A stretch of 33,431 bases of DNA from SIG350 sp964520895 (lineage in GTDB: Bacteria > Bacillota > Clostridia > TANB77 > SIG350): contig CAZFOR010000009.1 of NCBI GenBank assembly GCA_964520895.1, forward strand, positions 1-33,431, in the 5' to 3' direction. How positions within the stretch are numbered: position 1 is the first letter of the stretch; the number at the start of each line of letters is the position of its first letter. Below the pieces are notes generated by a model. That model was not told where the DNA came from. It saw nothing but the letters and a program-made list of their open reading frames with translations, and did no database searches. Below are positions 33,429 to 33,431 of this stretch, one piece after another. The translations under genes were made by a program, and so were the position numbers.

Positions 33429-33431
33429 CTT

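Noticed and set aside
1..33431. CRISPR array, rRNA genes, prophage or reverse transcriptase
   Set aside because: No regularly spaced direct repeats, no rRNA-like stretch, and no capsid, terminase, integrase or reverse transcriptase gene was found; the phage-like parts are domains in pilin-like genes only.

Overview
The window is very AT-rich DNA from a low-GC, Gram-positive, spore-forming anaerobe, most likely an uncultured member of the Clostridia. The evidence is a ferredoxin-linked 2-oxoacid (pyruvate) oxidoreductase, a clostridial-type 2[4Fe-4S] ferredoxin, near-perfect sigma-A promoters, strong Shine-Dalgarno sites and a scatter of endospore genes: ypeB, spoIVFA/spoIVFB, yyaC and spmA/spmB. 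No stretch longer than about 300 bases lacks a gene. The longest non-coding gap is the divergent region between the small cdaA-linked ORF and spmA (about 200 bases).

Layout. 1-6 kb (+): a porCDAB operon with a consensus promoter, a zinc-type cation efflux gene, and a SpoVK/CbbX-like AAA+ ATPase with an unrecognised N-terminal half. 6-8.3 kb (-): a hypothetical soluble protein and ypeB. 8.4-9.5 kb (+): an UgtP/MGDG-synthase-like glycosyltransferase. 9.6-12.2 kb (-): ferredoxin, ricT, holB and lepB, transcribed lepB to ferredoxin. 12.3-14.1 kb (-): a frameshifted prepilin-like gene. 14.2-18.4 kb (-): a WalRK-type two-component system, a SLOG-like protein and an M23 peptidase. 18.6-22.6 kb (-): a membrane-anchored C-type-lectin/formylglycine-synthase-fold protein and pcrA, the latter frameshifted in Walker A. 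22.7-25.9 kb (-): two related two-helix membrane proteins, spoIVFB, spoIVFA, a small protein and yyaC. 25.9-29.0 kb (-): family-4 uracil-DNA glycosylase, a second prepilin-like gene and an AlkD-like gene. 29.1-29.3 kb (-): two tRNA-Ser genes. 29.4-30.3 kb (-): cdaA preceded by a 34-residue membrane peptide gene. 30.5-32.3 kb (+): spmAB and an SLH-domain protein. 32.3-33.4 kb (-): a surface-type protein with two repeats, cut off near nested hairpins at the window edge.

How the genes fit together. The core is housekeeping metabolism, DNA maintenance, cell-wall homeostasis and signalling (WalRK, M23 peptidase, c-di-AMP synthase, signal peptidase) and sporulation. The unusual layer is surface display. 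Two paralogous genes of about 610 codons join a type IV prepilin-like N-terminus to a long body resembling the carbohydrate-binding and receptor-binding modules of Firmicutes phage minor tail proteins. A lectin-fold protein, an SLH protein and a truncated repeat protein add to this layer. One prepilin-tail gene carries two frameshifts in the same direction, each at an A6G tract. I regard this pilin/phage-tail family as the best candidate for something under-described here. I did not recognise a complete new multi-gene system.
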